Positions 56,297 to 64,000 of a stretch of DNA of 64,000 bases are shown here, piece by piece; the stretch's first letter is position 1, and the number at the start of each line of letters is the position of its first letter. Source of the DNA: Enterobacter cancerogenus (lineage in GTDB: Bacteria > Pseudomonadota > Gammaproteobacteria > Enterobacterales > Enterobacteriaceae); assembly GCA_000773965.1 (NCBI GenBank), contig JRUP01000002.1, positions 186,001 to 250,000 on the forward strand, written 5' to 3'. The translations under genes and the position numbers were made by a program. The notes beneath the pieces were generated by a model that was not told the origin of the DNA, did not search any database, and saw nothing but the letters and a program-made list of their open reading frames with translations.

Positions 56297-57223
56297 TCAG
56301 CGCGCGAAGCGTTTAGTGCGCGCGGCTGGCGGCAGGAATGTCCAGGCGATAAAGCGGCTCTGTTTCTGCCCCTGTGCCATCTCAATGATGCGCACTTCCT
56401 CAACCTCGAGATCGCGCAACTGATCGCGCAATGCAGGCAGGTTCTCTTTGCGAGAAACCAATGAGGTAAACCAGACAATGCGGTCGGCATAAGCCACGCT
56501 TTCATCGATCATCTTACCCACGAACTGGCGCTCGCCGCCCTCGCACCACAGTTCCTTGTGTTGACCGCCAAAGTTAAGCGGTGCATCTTTGCCTAAGCCC
56601 AGATTTCGCGTTTTGCGCTGACCGACCATCGCCGCTTCCTGCGCCGAACCGTGGAACGGTGGATTACACAGCACGGCATGATAGCGTTCATTTTTGTGCA
56701 CCACACCGGCGAAAATGGCGGACTCGTCTTTCTGACGACGCAGACGCACACCGCGCTGCAAGCCGGGATTGCTAGCGACAATCTGGTTTGCCGCCGTGAT
56801 GGCTTCCGCCGTGATATCGGTGCCGGTAAAGCGCCAGCCGTACTCCGCATGCCCGATCAATGGATAAATGAGGTTGGCCCCGCAACCGATATCCATCACA
56901 TCGACATCGCGTGGCACTTTGCCGCCGTTGTCACTGGCCAGCAAATCTGCCAGCGCATGCACATAGTCAGCACGGCCAGGTACGGGTGGTGTCAGGTAGC
57001 CTTCTGGCAGTTGCCAGTTCAGGTTATAAAACAGCTTGATCAGCGCCTGATTGAGCAGCTTTACCGCTTCAGGATCGGCAAAATCCACCGACAGCTCGCC
57101 GTAGCCATTAGGACGTACTTTCACCGCCAGCGGCGGATGAGCAGCGGTCAGAGCAGCAAAATCATAACGGCCCTGATGGCGATTACGGGGATGGAATGGC
57201 GAGGTGGCGGTTGGCTTGTTCAT
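56297..57223 (-). CDS. rlmF: 23S rRNA (adenine1618-N6)-methyltransferase RlmF
   Basis: RlmF methylates A1618 of 23S rRNA using S-adenosylmethionine. The 308-aa protein equals E. coli RlmF in length. The SAM-binding motif VDVMDIGCGANLIYPLIG (about residues 107-124) is followed by GTDITAEAI and the catalytic NPPF (CNPPFHGS, about 187-194). The ATG at 57223 has GGAGAATC upstream; the longer reading lacks such a site. It lies next to ybiO as in E. coli. Confidence 0.96.
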   Translation of the reverse strand: MNKPTATSPFHPRNRHQGRYDFAALTAAHPPLAVKVRPNGYGELSVDFADPEAVKLLNQALIKLFYNLNWQLPEGYLTPPVPGRADYVHALADLLASDNGGKVPRDVDVMDIGCGANLIYPLIGHAEYGWRFTGTDITAEAITAANQIVASNPGLQRGVRLRRQKDESAIFAGVVHKNERYHAVLCNPPFHGSAQEAAMVGQRKTRNLGLGKDAPLNFGGQHKELWCEGGERQFVGKMIDESVAYADRIVWFTSLVSRKENLPALRDQLRDLEVEEVRIIEMAQGQKQSRFIAWTFLPPAARTKRFAR

Positions 57224-57457
57224 AGATTCTCCGGATAGTAGCGCGGGCGTAAGATACGCTGGATGGCGGCATCGCACAATCCGCTTACACGATTATCTGT
57301 ATTGCATTTAAACCTGATATCCCAAAATTGAGTCCAAAATAATTCGTGCTGCAGCAAGCTGTCGTTATGGTCATCCGCTAGCGTTTCCTGATGATAGCGA
57401 CAGGAATGCCATGACACCGTTGCAGTGCGAAGTTTAACAGACAAGCCAGGAGCGCTA

Positions 57458-58087
57458 ATGCGACAACGTTATACTTATCAGCCAAGGAGCGGGCATGGTT
57501 TGCCACACGATCCGCTGAACGCCATTGTTGGTCCTCGCCCGATCGGCTGGGTGAGTTCGCTGAGCGCCAGTGGCCAGCGCAACCTGGCTCCGTACAGTTT
57601 CTTTAACTGCTTTAACTATCATCCGCCGATTATTGGGTTTGCCAGTAGCGGCTGGAAAGACAGTGTACGCAATATCAGTGAAAGCAAAGAATTCGTCTGG
57701 AATCTGGCTACTCGCCCGCTCGCCGAAGCGATGAATGAAAGCTCTGCGTCAGTACCGCCTGAACAAGATGAGTTCGCGCTGGCGGGATTGACGCCGATTG
57801 CCGCCTCGCACGTGAACGTCAGTATGGTGGCAGAGAGCCCGGTGAACTTTGAGTGCCGTCTGACGCAGCTGATTCGCCTGCAGGATGTGCAAGGCACTGA
57901 ACTGGAGAGTTGGCTGGTGTTGGGTGAAGTGGTGGCGATTCATATTGATGAAGCATTGCTGGAAGATGGCATTTATCAGACCGCCAAGGCACAGCCGATT
58001 CTGCGAGCCGGCGGCCCATCGGCATATTACGGCATCAGTGAGGATTTGCGGTTTGATTTGGTGCGCCCGGATGCGCGCCGCGGTTAA
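57458..58087 (+). CDS. Flavin reductase-like / FMN-binding split-barrel protein
   Basis: This 209-aa protein of the flavin-reductase (DIM6/NTAB) family has the FMN-binding split barrel marked by DPLNAIVGPRPIGWVSSLSASGQRNLAPYSFFN (residues about 18-50), PPIIGFASSG, KDSVRNISESKEFVWNLAT and a C-terminal ILRAGGPSAYYG. It may supply reduced flavin or act as an FMN-dependent oxidoreductase; no partner is nearby. AGGAG is five bases before the ATG. The E. coli locus is not known to me to carry it. Confidence 0.82.
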   Translation: MRQRYTYQPRSGHGLPHDPLNAIVGPRPIGWVSSLSASGQRNLAPYSFFNCFNYHPPIIGFASSGWKDSVRNISESKEFVWNLATRPLAEAMNESSASVPPEQDEFALAGLTPIAASHVNVSMVAESPVNFECRLTQLIRLQDVQGTELESWLVLGEVVAIHIDEALLEDGIYQTAKAQPILRAGGPSAYYGISEDLRFDLVRPDARRG

Positions 58088-58195
58088 ATTGTGAGGGTTG
58101 GCGGTTGCGGTTGGACTGCGGGTTCGAATGCAGTTTGAAACACAAGTTTGGATTGCTGACTGAAATGCGGGTTGGCTTAAAACCGAGTTAACGCT

Positions 58196-58388
58196 GGCTG
58201 GGGGCGCAGGGGGTCTGGCGTCCTCGCGCCGCTGACGCGGTTCCCTCACTTCGTTCTTCTGCCTCACGGAACGGCGGGGGATGGCACATCCCTGTGCCGC
58301 CCCGCCTTTCGCCCGCGTCCTGCGGGCTATCCTGGCAGACTCACTCTGCTCGGCGCTGCGGATTGCCTGCCCCCCTGCGCCCCCAGCC
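58196..58388. mobile_element. 193-bp MITE-like element with 18-bp perfect terminal inverted repeats
   Basis: GGCTGGGGGCGCAGGGGG (58196-58213) is exactly mirrored by CCCCCTGCGCCCCCAGCC (58371-58388). The interior is GC-rich, codes for nothing and contains GGCGGGG.../...CCCCGCC enclosing GGCAC-ATCCCT-GTGCC (58283-58298). No convincing target-site duplication is visible at the ends. Confidence 0.6.
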
Positions 58389-58593
58389 TGCTCATAAACT
58401 TTCGTGCGTTTTGTTAAAGGCACTTTCATTCCCATAAGCTTCAGTGTGTTTGTCACCAAGCTTATTTCTGTCCATAAGATTGAATTTGTGATGCTAATGA
58501 GAGCATCAGCCGACTCATAAACTTCAACCAATAAGAACTCACATTGGCTCACAAACTTTAATGCGAGTTGATAAATACCGCACAAGTGTTAGT

Positions 58594-58806
58594 GGCCGTA
58601 GCACCTCTGATGCTGCAAGGGCTATCCGCAGCGCTGAGGCTTTTACGTTGGGCCAGGAGATCACGCGGGGATGATTCATGTCTTCCAGTCTGCTGATGAG
58701 CTGAAATGAATGCTGTTGAAAGAGGCACAATATTTGAGGCCGTAGCACCTCTGATGCTGCAAGGGCTATCCGCAGCGCTGAGGCTTTTACGTTGTGCCAG
58801 GAGATC
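58594..58806. repeat. 69-bp direct repeat, two copies
   Basis: 58594-58662 and 58738-58806 both begin GGCCGTAGCACCTCTGATGC and end CCAGGAGATC, differing at one base. Spacing start to start is 144 bp. A 23-bp piece of the same sequence recurs inverted at 58922-58944, so the second copy and this piece bracket a 207-bp segment. Confidence 0.9.
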
Positions 58807-58862
58807 CACGCAGGGATGCGTGGATCAGTTCGGGGCCGACCAGGGATGGTCGATCCCCGAAC
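58803..58862. repeat. Two palindromes with AGGGAT loops
   Basis: GATCCACGC-AGGGAT-GCGTGGATC (58803-58826) is a perfect hairpin. Beside it, GTTCGGGG-CC-GACC-AGGGAT-GGTC-GAT-CCCCGAAC (58828-58862) is nearly perfect. The same six-base loop occurs in the hairpins at 33358 and, on the other strand, 58283. Confidence 0.8.
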
Positions 58863-58962
58863 GTTCCGTCGGCACGACGTGGAAGCCGAGGGCACCGCGC
58901 CAGCGGCGCGAGGACTGCCCGGCAGCAGCAGAGGTGCTACGGCCCGCACCCACACGCATTCA

Positions 58963-59032
58963 GCAGTTAAGCAGTTAAGCAGTTAAGCAGTTAAGCAGTT
59001 AAGCAGTTAAGCAGTTAAGCAGTTAAGCAGTT
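58963..59032. repeat. 8-bp tandem repeat (GCAGTTAA), eight copies plus a partial
   Basis: GCAGTTAA is repeated without error from 58963 to 59026 and followed by GCAGTT. It ends 19 bp from the stop codon of the lyase gene. Such arrays usually vary in copy number between strains. Confidence 0.95.
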
Positions 59033-59051
59033 CGGCATCGCTTAAGAGCAC

Positions 59052-60536
59052 TCAGCAAACACCGTTCTTCATCACCTCAACCGCCCGGGCAATTTCCGGT
59101 GCCAGCCAGCGATCTTCCTGCCAGTTCGCCACCACCGCACGTAAATGGCGCAACGCCTGTTTTGTGCCTGCAGCCAACTCCGCCTCGCCATGGAAATCCA
59201 GCGCCTGCGCCGCCAGCAAATACTCAATCGCCAGAATCTGCCACACATTCCCCACCAGCTTCAGCAGTTTCAACGCAGCCCCAGTACCCAGGCTGAGATG
59301 ATCCTCCTGCAAACCTGAGGTCACGTAATTATCCAGCACCGCCGGTTGTGCCAGTTGACGGTTCTCCGCACACAACGACGCCGCCACATACTGCGCAATC
59401 ATCATGCCGGAGTTCACACCCGGCTGAGCCACCAGAAACGCTGGTAAACCGCTGACCAGCGGATTCACTAAACGATCCAAACGCCGCTCGGTAATGCTGC
59501 CAACTTCCGCCATGGCAATGGCCAGTAAATCGGCCGCCATCGCCACCGATTCACCGTGCGGATTGGCCTGCGACACCACACGCCAGTTATCCACGGTGCC
59601 GAGTACCAGCGGATTATCGGTACAGGCATTCAACTCGGTATTCACCTGTCGCGCCGCGTGATCAAACTGATCGCGGCTGGCGCCGTGCACCTGCGGCATC
59701 GAACGCAAACTCAGTGCATCCTGGGTGCGCACACCAACGCTTTTTGCCAGCAGTGGGCTGTCGCTCAGCAACTGACGCAAACGCTGCCCACTCACCTGCA
59801 TACCTGGGCTGGCTTTCAGCGCAATCACTTCGGCATCAAACGCCACTAACTGCCCGCGCAGCGCCTCAAAGCTCATTGCGCCAGTCACGTCGGCCCAATC
59901 CAGCAAGCGCATCGCATCATCCAGCGCCAGACACGACAACCCGGTCATGCACGGCGTGCCGTTCACCAGGCTCAAGCCCTCTTTCGCGCCCGGTCGATAA
60001 GGCGTTAATCCGGCCTGCGCCAGCGCTTGCTCGGCAGACACGATCTGTTGCTGATACTCAACATCACCCACGCCAATTAGCGCGAGTCCGATATGCGCCA
60101 TATGGCTGAGATAGCCCACTGAACCTTGTGACGGCACCTGCGGCGTAATCTGATGATTCAGCAGCGCCAGCAGATGCTGCACCAGTGCCACTGAGACGCC
60201 CGATTTACCGTGGCTGTAGTTCGCAATCGCCGCACACAGAATGGCACGCACCTGTTCACGCGCCAGTAATGGGCCCACGCCACAAGCGTGACTCAATAGC
60301 GTATTACGTGACAACTGGCTGAGCTGCTCTTCCGGCAAAGTGATATTGCACAGCGCCCCCAGCCCGGTATTGATGCCATAAGCGATATGACCGCTGGCAA
60401 CAATCTGCTCGACGATCTCACGCCCCTGCGCAATACGCTGCCAGGCGCTGGCGCTTAACGTCAGTTCGGCATTGTGCCGTGCCACCTGCACCACATCCTG
60501 CCAGGAAAGCGTTTCATCGCCCCACACTAATGTCAT
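59052..60536 (-). CDS. Histidine/aromatic ammonia-lyase homolog lacking the MIO tripeptide
   Basis: This 494-aa protein is collinear with HutH. Family features present: Tyr53 in [20 protein letters not shown] (about 192), [12 protein letters not shown] (271-282), [35 protein letters not shown] and QEDHLSLG with Glu411. The key difference is at residues 138-144. HutH reads GSVG-ASG-DLAPLAHM, and here GSVG is followed directly by YLSHMAHI, i.e. exactly the Ala-Ser-Gly that cyclises into the MIO electrophile is missing. The Tyr of QDPYS is also Leu275. Deamination by the normal mechanism is therefore unlikely. It overlaps the upstream ABC ATPase gene by four bases and ends an amino-acid transport operon. 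Confidence 0.88.
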   Translation of the reverse strand: MTLVWGDETLSWQDVVQVARHNAELTLSASAWQRIAQGREIVEQIVASGHIAYGINTGLGALCNITLPEEQLSQLSRNTLLSHACGVGPLLAREQVRAILCAAIANYSHGKSGVSVALVQHLLALLNHQITPQVPSQGSVGYLSHMAHIGLALIGVGDVEYQQQIVSAEQALAQAGLTPYRPGAKEGLSLVNGTPCMTGLSCLALDDAMRLLDWADVTGAMSFEALRGQLVAFDAEVIALKASPGMQVSGQRLRQLLSDSPLLAKSVGVRTQDALSLRSMPQVHGASRDQFDHAARQVNTELNACTDNPLVLGTVDNWRVVSQANPHGESVAMAADLLAIAMAEVGSITERRLDRLVNPLVSGLPAFLVAQPGVNSGMMIAQYVAASLCAENRQLAQPAVLDNYVTSGLQEDHLSLGTGAALKLLKLVGNVWQILAIEYLLAAQALDFHGEAELAAGTKQALRHLRAVVANWQEDRWLAPEIARAVEVMKNGVC

Positions 60537-61333
60537 GCTGGTTGCTCCGTGTGATGGCTCTGATGGCTGGAGATAAACTGCTTAAAGCGCTGCGAGCCTT
60601 GTGCGCCGAACATCTCTTCCGGCGTCCCCTGACAATCAATGGTCCCCTGATGCATAAACACCACACGATTAGAGACATTGCGCGCAAAGCCCATTTCGTG
60701 GGTCACCACCAGCATGGTGCGCCCCTCTTCCGCCAGGCTGCGCATCACTTTCAATACTTCACCCACCAGCTCGGGATCAAGTGCTGAGGTTGGCTCGTCA
60801 AACAGCATCACTTCCGGGTCCATCGCCAGCGCGCGGGCAATCGCCACACGCTGCTGCTGGCCGCCGGAAAGCTGTGCCGGATAAAAATCTTTGCGATTCA
60901 GCAGTCCGACGCGATCCAGCAACTGCTCCGCCTGAGCGATGCAGCTTTTCTTATCGCGCTTCAACACATAGTGCGGCCCTTCAATCACGTTTTGCAGCAC
61001 TGTCATGTGTGACCACAGGTTAAAACTCTGGAACACCATGCCCAGACGCGAGCGCAGACGTTCAATCTGCTTGGGATTGGCCGCCAGCTGATGACCACGC
61101 GCATGGCGCTTCATCTCAATGGTTTCACCACCGACGCTCACCACGCCAGCATCCGGCGTTTCCAGCAGGTTGATACAGCGCAATAAGGTACTTTTACCCG
61201 AGCCGCTGGCGCCGAGAATTGAGATGACATCGCCTTGATGCGCCTGCAGCGAAATGCCTTTCAGTACTTCCATTGCGCCAAAGGATTTATGGATATCGGT
61301 GGCGCTTAAAGTTACGGGGGATGTGGATTGCAT
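60533..61333 (-). CDS. Polar amino-acid ABC transporter ATP-binding protein (HisP-like)
   Basis: This 266-aa ATPase has Walker [10 protein letters not shown] (about residues 37-45), the insertion [24 protein letters not shown] typical of HisP/OccP-type proteins, Q-loop [14 protein letters not shown], signature LSGGQQQR, Walker [13 protein letters not shown] and H-loop VTHE. It powers the two permeases encoded just upstream. The ATG at 61333 has GGAGAGTGAT before it. It overlaps the lyase homolog start (ATGA), implying coupled expression. Confidence 0.92.
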   Translation of the reverse strand: MQSTSPVTLSATDIHKSFGAMEVLKGISLQAHQGDVISILGASGSGKSTLLRCINLLETPDAGVVSVGGETIEMKRHARGHQLAANPKQIERLRSRLGMVFQSFNLWSHMTVLQNVIEGPHYVLKRDKKSCIAQAEQLLDRVGLLNRKDFYPAQLSGGQQQRVAIARALAMDPEVMLFDEPTSALDPELVGEVLKVMRSLAEEGRTMLVVTHEMGFARNVSNRVVFMHQGTIDCQGTPEEMFGAQGSQRFKQFISSHQSHHTEQPA

Positions 61334-61334
61334 A

Positions 61335-62063
61335 TCACTCTCCGGCAAGCGGTTTAACGGCGGGTAACGGCTTTTTTTCAACGCGATGCACCGGGGTTAA
61401 ACGGCGTTCTAACAACGCGTAAAGCTGGACGATAATGAAGTTCAGGATCAGATAAATAGCGGCGGCGCAGATAAACACTTCCATGGTGCGATAGGTACGC
61501 TGAATGATCTGCTGTGCTACACCGGTGACATCCCACACGGTGACCAGACTGGCCAGCGCCGTGGACTTCACCAGCAGGATCGCTTCGGTGGAATACGCGG
61601 GCAGTGCATAACGCAACATGATGGGCGCGATGATGCGACGCAGCAGCAGCCAGCGCGACATGCCGCAGGCCAACCCGGCTTCGACCTGTCCGGGTGGCAC
61701 CGCCAGTAAGGCACCACGCAGGATTTCAGCGGTATAAGCAGCGGTACACAGCGACAGCGCCAGCACGGCGCAGGTAAAGGGCTCGCGCAGGAATGGCCAG
61801 ACAAAACTATGACGGATCACGCCAAACTGCCCCAATCCGTAATAGATCAGGAACAGCTGGATCAGCAGCGGTGAGCCGCGAAACACCAGAATGTAGCCGC
61901 GCGCAAAGCCGCTCAGCACCCGCCAGCGGCTCATGCGCAGTGACAGAATGCCGATAGCGAGAATGCCACCGCAGAGAAAGGCACTGATAAACAGGCCGAG
62001 CGTCACCGGCAGCGCGGCGCTCAGCTTGAGGAAAGTATCGGTCAGAAAGGCGAAGTCAATCAT
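61335..62063 (-). CDS. Polar amino-acid ABC transporter permease (HisM-like)
   Basis: This 242-aa permease has about five helices; the His/Glu/Arg family loop reads [36 protein letters not shown], with [17 protein letters not shown] before it. The ATG at 62063 follows AAGGAGCAGCAGT. One base separates it from the ATPase gene start and 11 bp from the other permease. It is probably the second half of a heteromeric channel for a basic or imidazole-type amino acid. Confidence 0.9.
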   Translation of the reverse strand: MIDFAFLTDTFLKLSAALPVTLGLFISAFLCGGILAIGILSLRMSRWRVLSGFARGYILVFRGSPLLIQLFLIYYGLGQFGVIRHSFVWPFLREPFTCAVLALSLCTAAYTAEILRGALLAVPPGQVEAGLACGMSRWLLLRRIIAPIMLRYALPAYSTEAILLVKSTALASLVTVWDVTGVAQQIIQRTYRTMEVFICAAAIYLILNFIIVQLYALLERRLTPVHRVEKKPLPAVKPLAGE

Positions 62064-62074
62064 ACTGCTGCTCC

Positions 62075-62794
62075 TTAATGCTGTGCCGCAGTGCGACTTT
62101 GCCACGCGCGTCCAAGGCGAGACTCTGCCCGACGGAACGCATGATTAGACAGCAGCGTCAGCACCAGATAGCAGCCACCGCCAATCAGATAGAAAGTGAA
62201 GTAATCGCGCGTGGATCCCGCCGCCACCTGGCTGGCGCGCATCAGCTCGACGATGCCGGTCACCGACACCAGCGCCGAATCTTTCAGGCTCATCTGCCAG
62301 ACATTTGACATGCCTGGCAGCGCATAGCGCACAATCTGCGGCAGCAAAATGCGCTGGGCAATACGCCAGCGCGGCATGCCGATCGCGACTGCCGCTTCCA
62401 CTTCACCTTTGGCCAGCGCCAGACGCGCCGCACGATACACCTCACCTTGATAGGATCCAGAGATGAGCCCGATAGCCAGTGCACCAATCAGGAACGGCGG
62501 CGCTTCGATAAAACCATCCGCGCCAAACATCTGTCCCACCAGGGTAATCAGGCCCGATCCGCCAAAATAGAACAGGTAGATCACCAGCAGTTCCGGGATG
62601 CCGCGAAACACCGTGGAATAGGCTTCACCCAACCAGCGAACCCAGCGCTGCGGCGACAGTTTCGCTGCCGCCACGCCGGAACCGACCACCGCGCCAATCA
62701 TCAACGCCGCCAGCGACAGCAGCAGCGTGGTGAAGGCAGCCCCCAAAATCAGGCGGCCCCAGCCATCAGCACCAAAACTCAGCAGGCTCATCAT
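62075..62794 (-). CDS. Polar amino-acid ABC transporter permease (HisQ-like)
   Basis: This 239-aa permease starts MMSLLSFGADGWGRLILGAAFTTLLLS, with the family segment YSTVFRGIPELLVIYLFYFG and EAA loop GEVEAAVAIGMPRWRIAQRILLPQIVRYALPGMSNVWQ. It is paired with the HisM-like protein. GAGGTGAAAG precedes the first ATG at 62794; a second ATG at 62791 is equally possible. It begins 12 bp after the binding-protein gene. Confidence 0.9.
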   Translation of the reverse strand: MMSLLSFGADGWGRLILGAAFTTLLLSLAALMIGAVVGSGVAAAKLSPQRWVRWLGEAYSTVFRGIPELLVIYLFYFGGSGLITLVGQMFGADGFIEAPPFLIGALAIGLISGSYQGEVYRAARLALAKGEVEAAVAIGMPRWRIAQRILLPQIVRYALPGMSNVWQMSLKDSALVSVTGIVELMRASQVAAGSTRDYFTFYLIGGGCYLVLTLLSNHAFRRAESRLGRAWQSRTAAQH

Positions 62795-62806
62795 CTTTCA
62801 CCTCAC

Positions 62807-63658
62807 TTACGGGGTTACGTCAGTTTTAAACCACTTCTCACTCAGCTTTTTCACGGTGCCATCGGCCAGCGCGGCCTTGATAGCCTCGTCGAGTTTGGCT
62901 TTCAGATCGTTGTCAGCCATGCGCACGCCCATCGCCTCGCCCTCACCCCAAATCGGGCCACCCAACTGCGGGCCACTGAAGGTCAGGTTGCTGTTCTCTT
63001 TGCGCGCCAGCATCGATTGCGCGAAGGTCACATCGTCGAATACCGCATCAATACGCCCCGCCTGCAGATCGAGAATCGCATCTGCTGAGGAAGTGTATTC
63101 GCGCACGTCGGCGACATCTTTGAAGTACTTATCAATAAAGGGCGTGTAAACCGTGCCGGACGCGATACCAATGGTTTTGCCTTTTAACGCCGCTTTCAGT
63201 GGCGCAATCGCGGTGTTGATCTCTTTCTCATCGTCATGCAGCTTGATGATGTTGTGATCGGCCGGCATCAGCGGACTGTCTTTGGTGGTGATAAAGGTGG
63301 CGGGAGTCGACGCGTAAGGCACGGTGAAATTGACCACTTTTTTGCGGTCCGGCGTGATGACAATCGCATCCATGATCACGTCATATTTGCCAGCATTCAG
63401 TCCAGCGATCATGCCGTCCCAGTTTTGCACCACCAGCTTGCACTGGATGCCCATGCGCTTACACAAGTCTTCCATCAGTTCAGGTTCAAAGCCGCCTAAC
63501 TTGCCGCCCGGCAGCGTCAGGTTCCAAGGTTCATAGCTGCCTTCGGTAGCGATGGTGATCGATTTCCACTCTTTGGCCTGTACAGCAACACCGCTGATCA
63601 TCAGGCTGGCAAACAGGGTCGTGAGGCAAAAACGGCGAATCGGGGCACGGTGCGTCAT
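62807..63658 (-). CDS. Periplasmic amino-acid-binding protein (HisJ/NocT type)
   Basis: This 283-aa precursor has a signal peptide (about residues 1-28, ending VAVQA), then the SBP_bac_3 fold: SITIATEGSYEPWNLTLPGGKLGGFEPELMEDLCKRMG, QNWDGMIAGLNAGKYDVIMDAIVITPDRKKVVNFT and a second-lobe LDLQAGRIDAVFDD. The TEGSYEPWN...GGKLGGFE pattern is that of histidine/arginine/opine binding proteins. AGGAG lies upstream of the ATG at 63658. First gene of the operon, behind two HutC-like operators. Confidence 0.9.
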   Translation of the reverse strand: MTHRAPIRRFCLTTLFASLMISGVAVQAKEWKSITIATEGSYEPWNLTLPGGKLGGFEPELMEDLCKRMGIQCKLVVQNWDGMIAGLNAGKYDVIMDAIVITPDRKKVVNFTVPYASTPATFITTKDSPLMPADHNIIKLHDDEKEINTAIAPLKAALKGKTIGIASGTVYTPFIDKYFKDVADVREYTSSADAILDLQAGRIDAVFDDVTFAQSMLARKENSNLTFSGPQLGGPIWGEGEAMGVRMADNDLKAKLDEAIKAALADGTVKKLSEKWFKTDVTP

Positions 63659-63724
63659 GCGGCTTCTCCTGGTCATTAATCGAATAGGCTGTCTCTGTTG
63701 GCTGATACAGCGCAGATGACATTT

Positions 63725-63738
63725 CATGTATATACAAG
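63725..63738 (-). promoter_or_regulatory. HutC-like operator 1
   Basis: CATGTATATACAAG differs by one base from the palindrome CTTGTATATACAAG recognised by HutC (GntR family). It is 67 bp upstream of the binding-protein start. It is followed by TTAGCTTGCGG, a sequence repeated in variant form after operator 2. Confidence 0.6.
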
Positions 63739-63820
63739 TTAGCTTGCGGCAGATCATTGTCGGCATAAGCTTTTTGTGAGCCAGCCAGAATAAAAAGTGA
63801 TAATTACCACGTGGTCTTTA

Positions 63821-63834
63821 CTTGTACATACAAC
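63821..63834 (-). promoter_or_regulatory. HutC-like operator 2
   Basis: CTTGTACATACAAC has the same TGTAYATACAA core as operator 1 and is followed by CTAGCAAGCGG, so about 25 bp are directly repeated 96 bp apart. Between the two lies a weak CRP-like AGTGA-N6-CCACG (63796-63811). The remaining sequence to the right edge holds no recognisable gene. Confidence 0.55.
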
Positions 63835-64000
63835 CTAGCAAGCGGTGTGCCAAATCGGCAGAGGCGGTGGAATCAGGGAATGGTCACGGCAGGAACGTAT
63901 TGATGCACATTTTTGGGGCGCGATTGCACTGTTATGGGGATAACGGAGTTTGAGAGGGAACGAGATAGGTCTGGTGCGTTGTCTGAGCCCGCACTTCCAC

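Larger units (their letters stand above)
58088..59051. other. 960-bp gene-free region built of repeats
   Basis: No credible gene was found between the flavin-reductase-like gene and the lyase gene; open frames here lack ribosome-binding sites and codon usage like their neighbours. The region holds an 18-bp-TIR element, 69-bp direct repeats, AGGGAT-loop hairpins and an 8-bp tandem repeat. It also holds a loose series of CATAA(A/G)(C/A)TT motifs at about 58392, 58433, 58471, 58517 and 58552 (some with CACAAACTT). Confidence 0.7.

Noticed and set aside
57749..58585. 278-codon open frame across the repeat region
   Set aside because: It overlaps the flavin-reductase-like gene in antisense and then runs through the inverted-repeat element; no family resemblance or ribosome-binding site.
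58539..58955. Short open frames containing the 69-bp repeats
   Set aside because: Coding appearance comes from the duplicated GC-rich repeat; the duplicated peptide reflects DNA duplication, not a protein domain.
58963..59032. Possible CRISPR array
   Set aside because: The units are 8 bp, contiguous and without spacers, so it is a simple tandem repeat.
59052..60536. Calling the lyase homolog hutH (functional histidine ammonia-lyase)
   Set aside because: The Ala-Ser-Gly tripeptide needed for the MIO cofactor is absent and no other hut gene is present, so the name would assert an activity that the sequence does not support.
62447..63088. 213-codon open frame antisense to the HisQ-like permease and binding-protein genes
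   Set aside because: Spans two well-supported genes on the other strand and has no start signals.
63796..63811. CRP site between the HutC-like operators
   Set aside because: AGTGA-N6-CCACG keeps only one good half-site; mentioned but not called as a feature of its own.

Overview
The window is chromosomal DNA of an enterobacterium of the Erwiniaceae type (Pantoea/Erwinia-like). The gene order ybjM-ybjL-rybB-ybjG-dacC-yliI-rimO-gsiDCBA-iaaA-moeA-moeB-ybiT-ybiR-mntR-mntS-ompX-rhtA-dps-glnHPQ-ybiO-rlmF follows the E. coli K-12 backbone read in reverse, and most proteins match their E. coli counterparts along their whole length. The three-subunit gluconate-type dehydrogenase, the second H-NS-like protein and the absence of several E. 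coli genes (ybiP, ybiS) point away from Escherichia. No tRNA, rRNA, prophage, insertion sequence or CRISPR array was seen. Family calls rest on recalled sequences; no database was searched.

0-13 kb: ybjM (cut by the left edge), ybjL, the sigmaE-dependent sRNA gene rybB, a PmrA-type box in front of two overlapping PAP2 phosphatase genes (the second is ybjG), dacC, a HAD phosphatase, the aldose dehydrogenase yliI, a lipoprotein, a CynT-type carbonic anhydrase, a DUF1493 protein, rimO, a DUF4385 protein and a chemoreceptor with a FliA-type promoter. 13-21.5 kb: the glutathione-import operon iaaA-gsiABCD, then divergent moeA-moeB. 21.5-27.5 kb: a catabolic cluster equivalent to E. coli ygcU-ygcW / yqcE-ygcE / ygcP. 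Its divergent control region carries two CRP sites at identical promoter spacing and two near-identical leader terminators, and the cluster encodes a GlpP-type RNA antiterminator.

27.5-33 kb: a LysR regulator divergent from a four-gene operon for an MFS transporter, a formaldehyde-activating-enzyme (Fae) homolog, an aldo/keto reductase and an aldehyde dehydrogenase. 33-44 kb: palindromic repeats, ybiT, an H-NS/StpA paralog, a sugar porter, a tripartite EmrAB-outer-membrane-factor pump, ybiR and mntR. Divergent from mntR is a MntR-box-controlled transcript that seems to encode two small proteins: a 29-aa hydrophobic peptide and a MntS-like protein. 44-58 kb: gluconate-type dehydrogenase (TAT subunit, GMC flavoprotein, triheme cytochrome c), ompX, rhtA, dps, glnHPQ with NtrC and sigma54 signals, ybiO, rlmF and a flavin-reductase-like protein.

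58-64 kb: a 960-bp gene-free stretch rich in repeats (an 18-bp terminal-inverted-repeat element, 69-bp direct repeats, an 8-bp tandem repeat), then an operon for a polar amino-acid ABC transporter ending in a histidine-ammonia-lyase homolog that lacks the Ala-Ser-Gly tripeptide needed to form the MIO cofactor. Two HutC-like operators lie upstream. The strongest candidates for undescribed biology are the paired antitermination leaders, the two-peptide MntR mRNA, the Fae operon and the MIO-less lyase operon.
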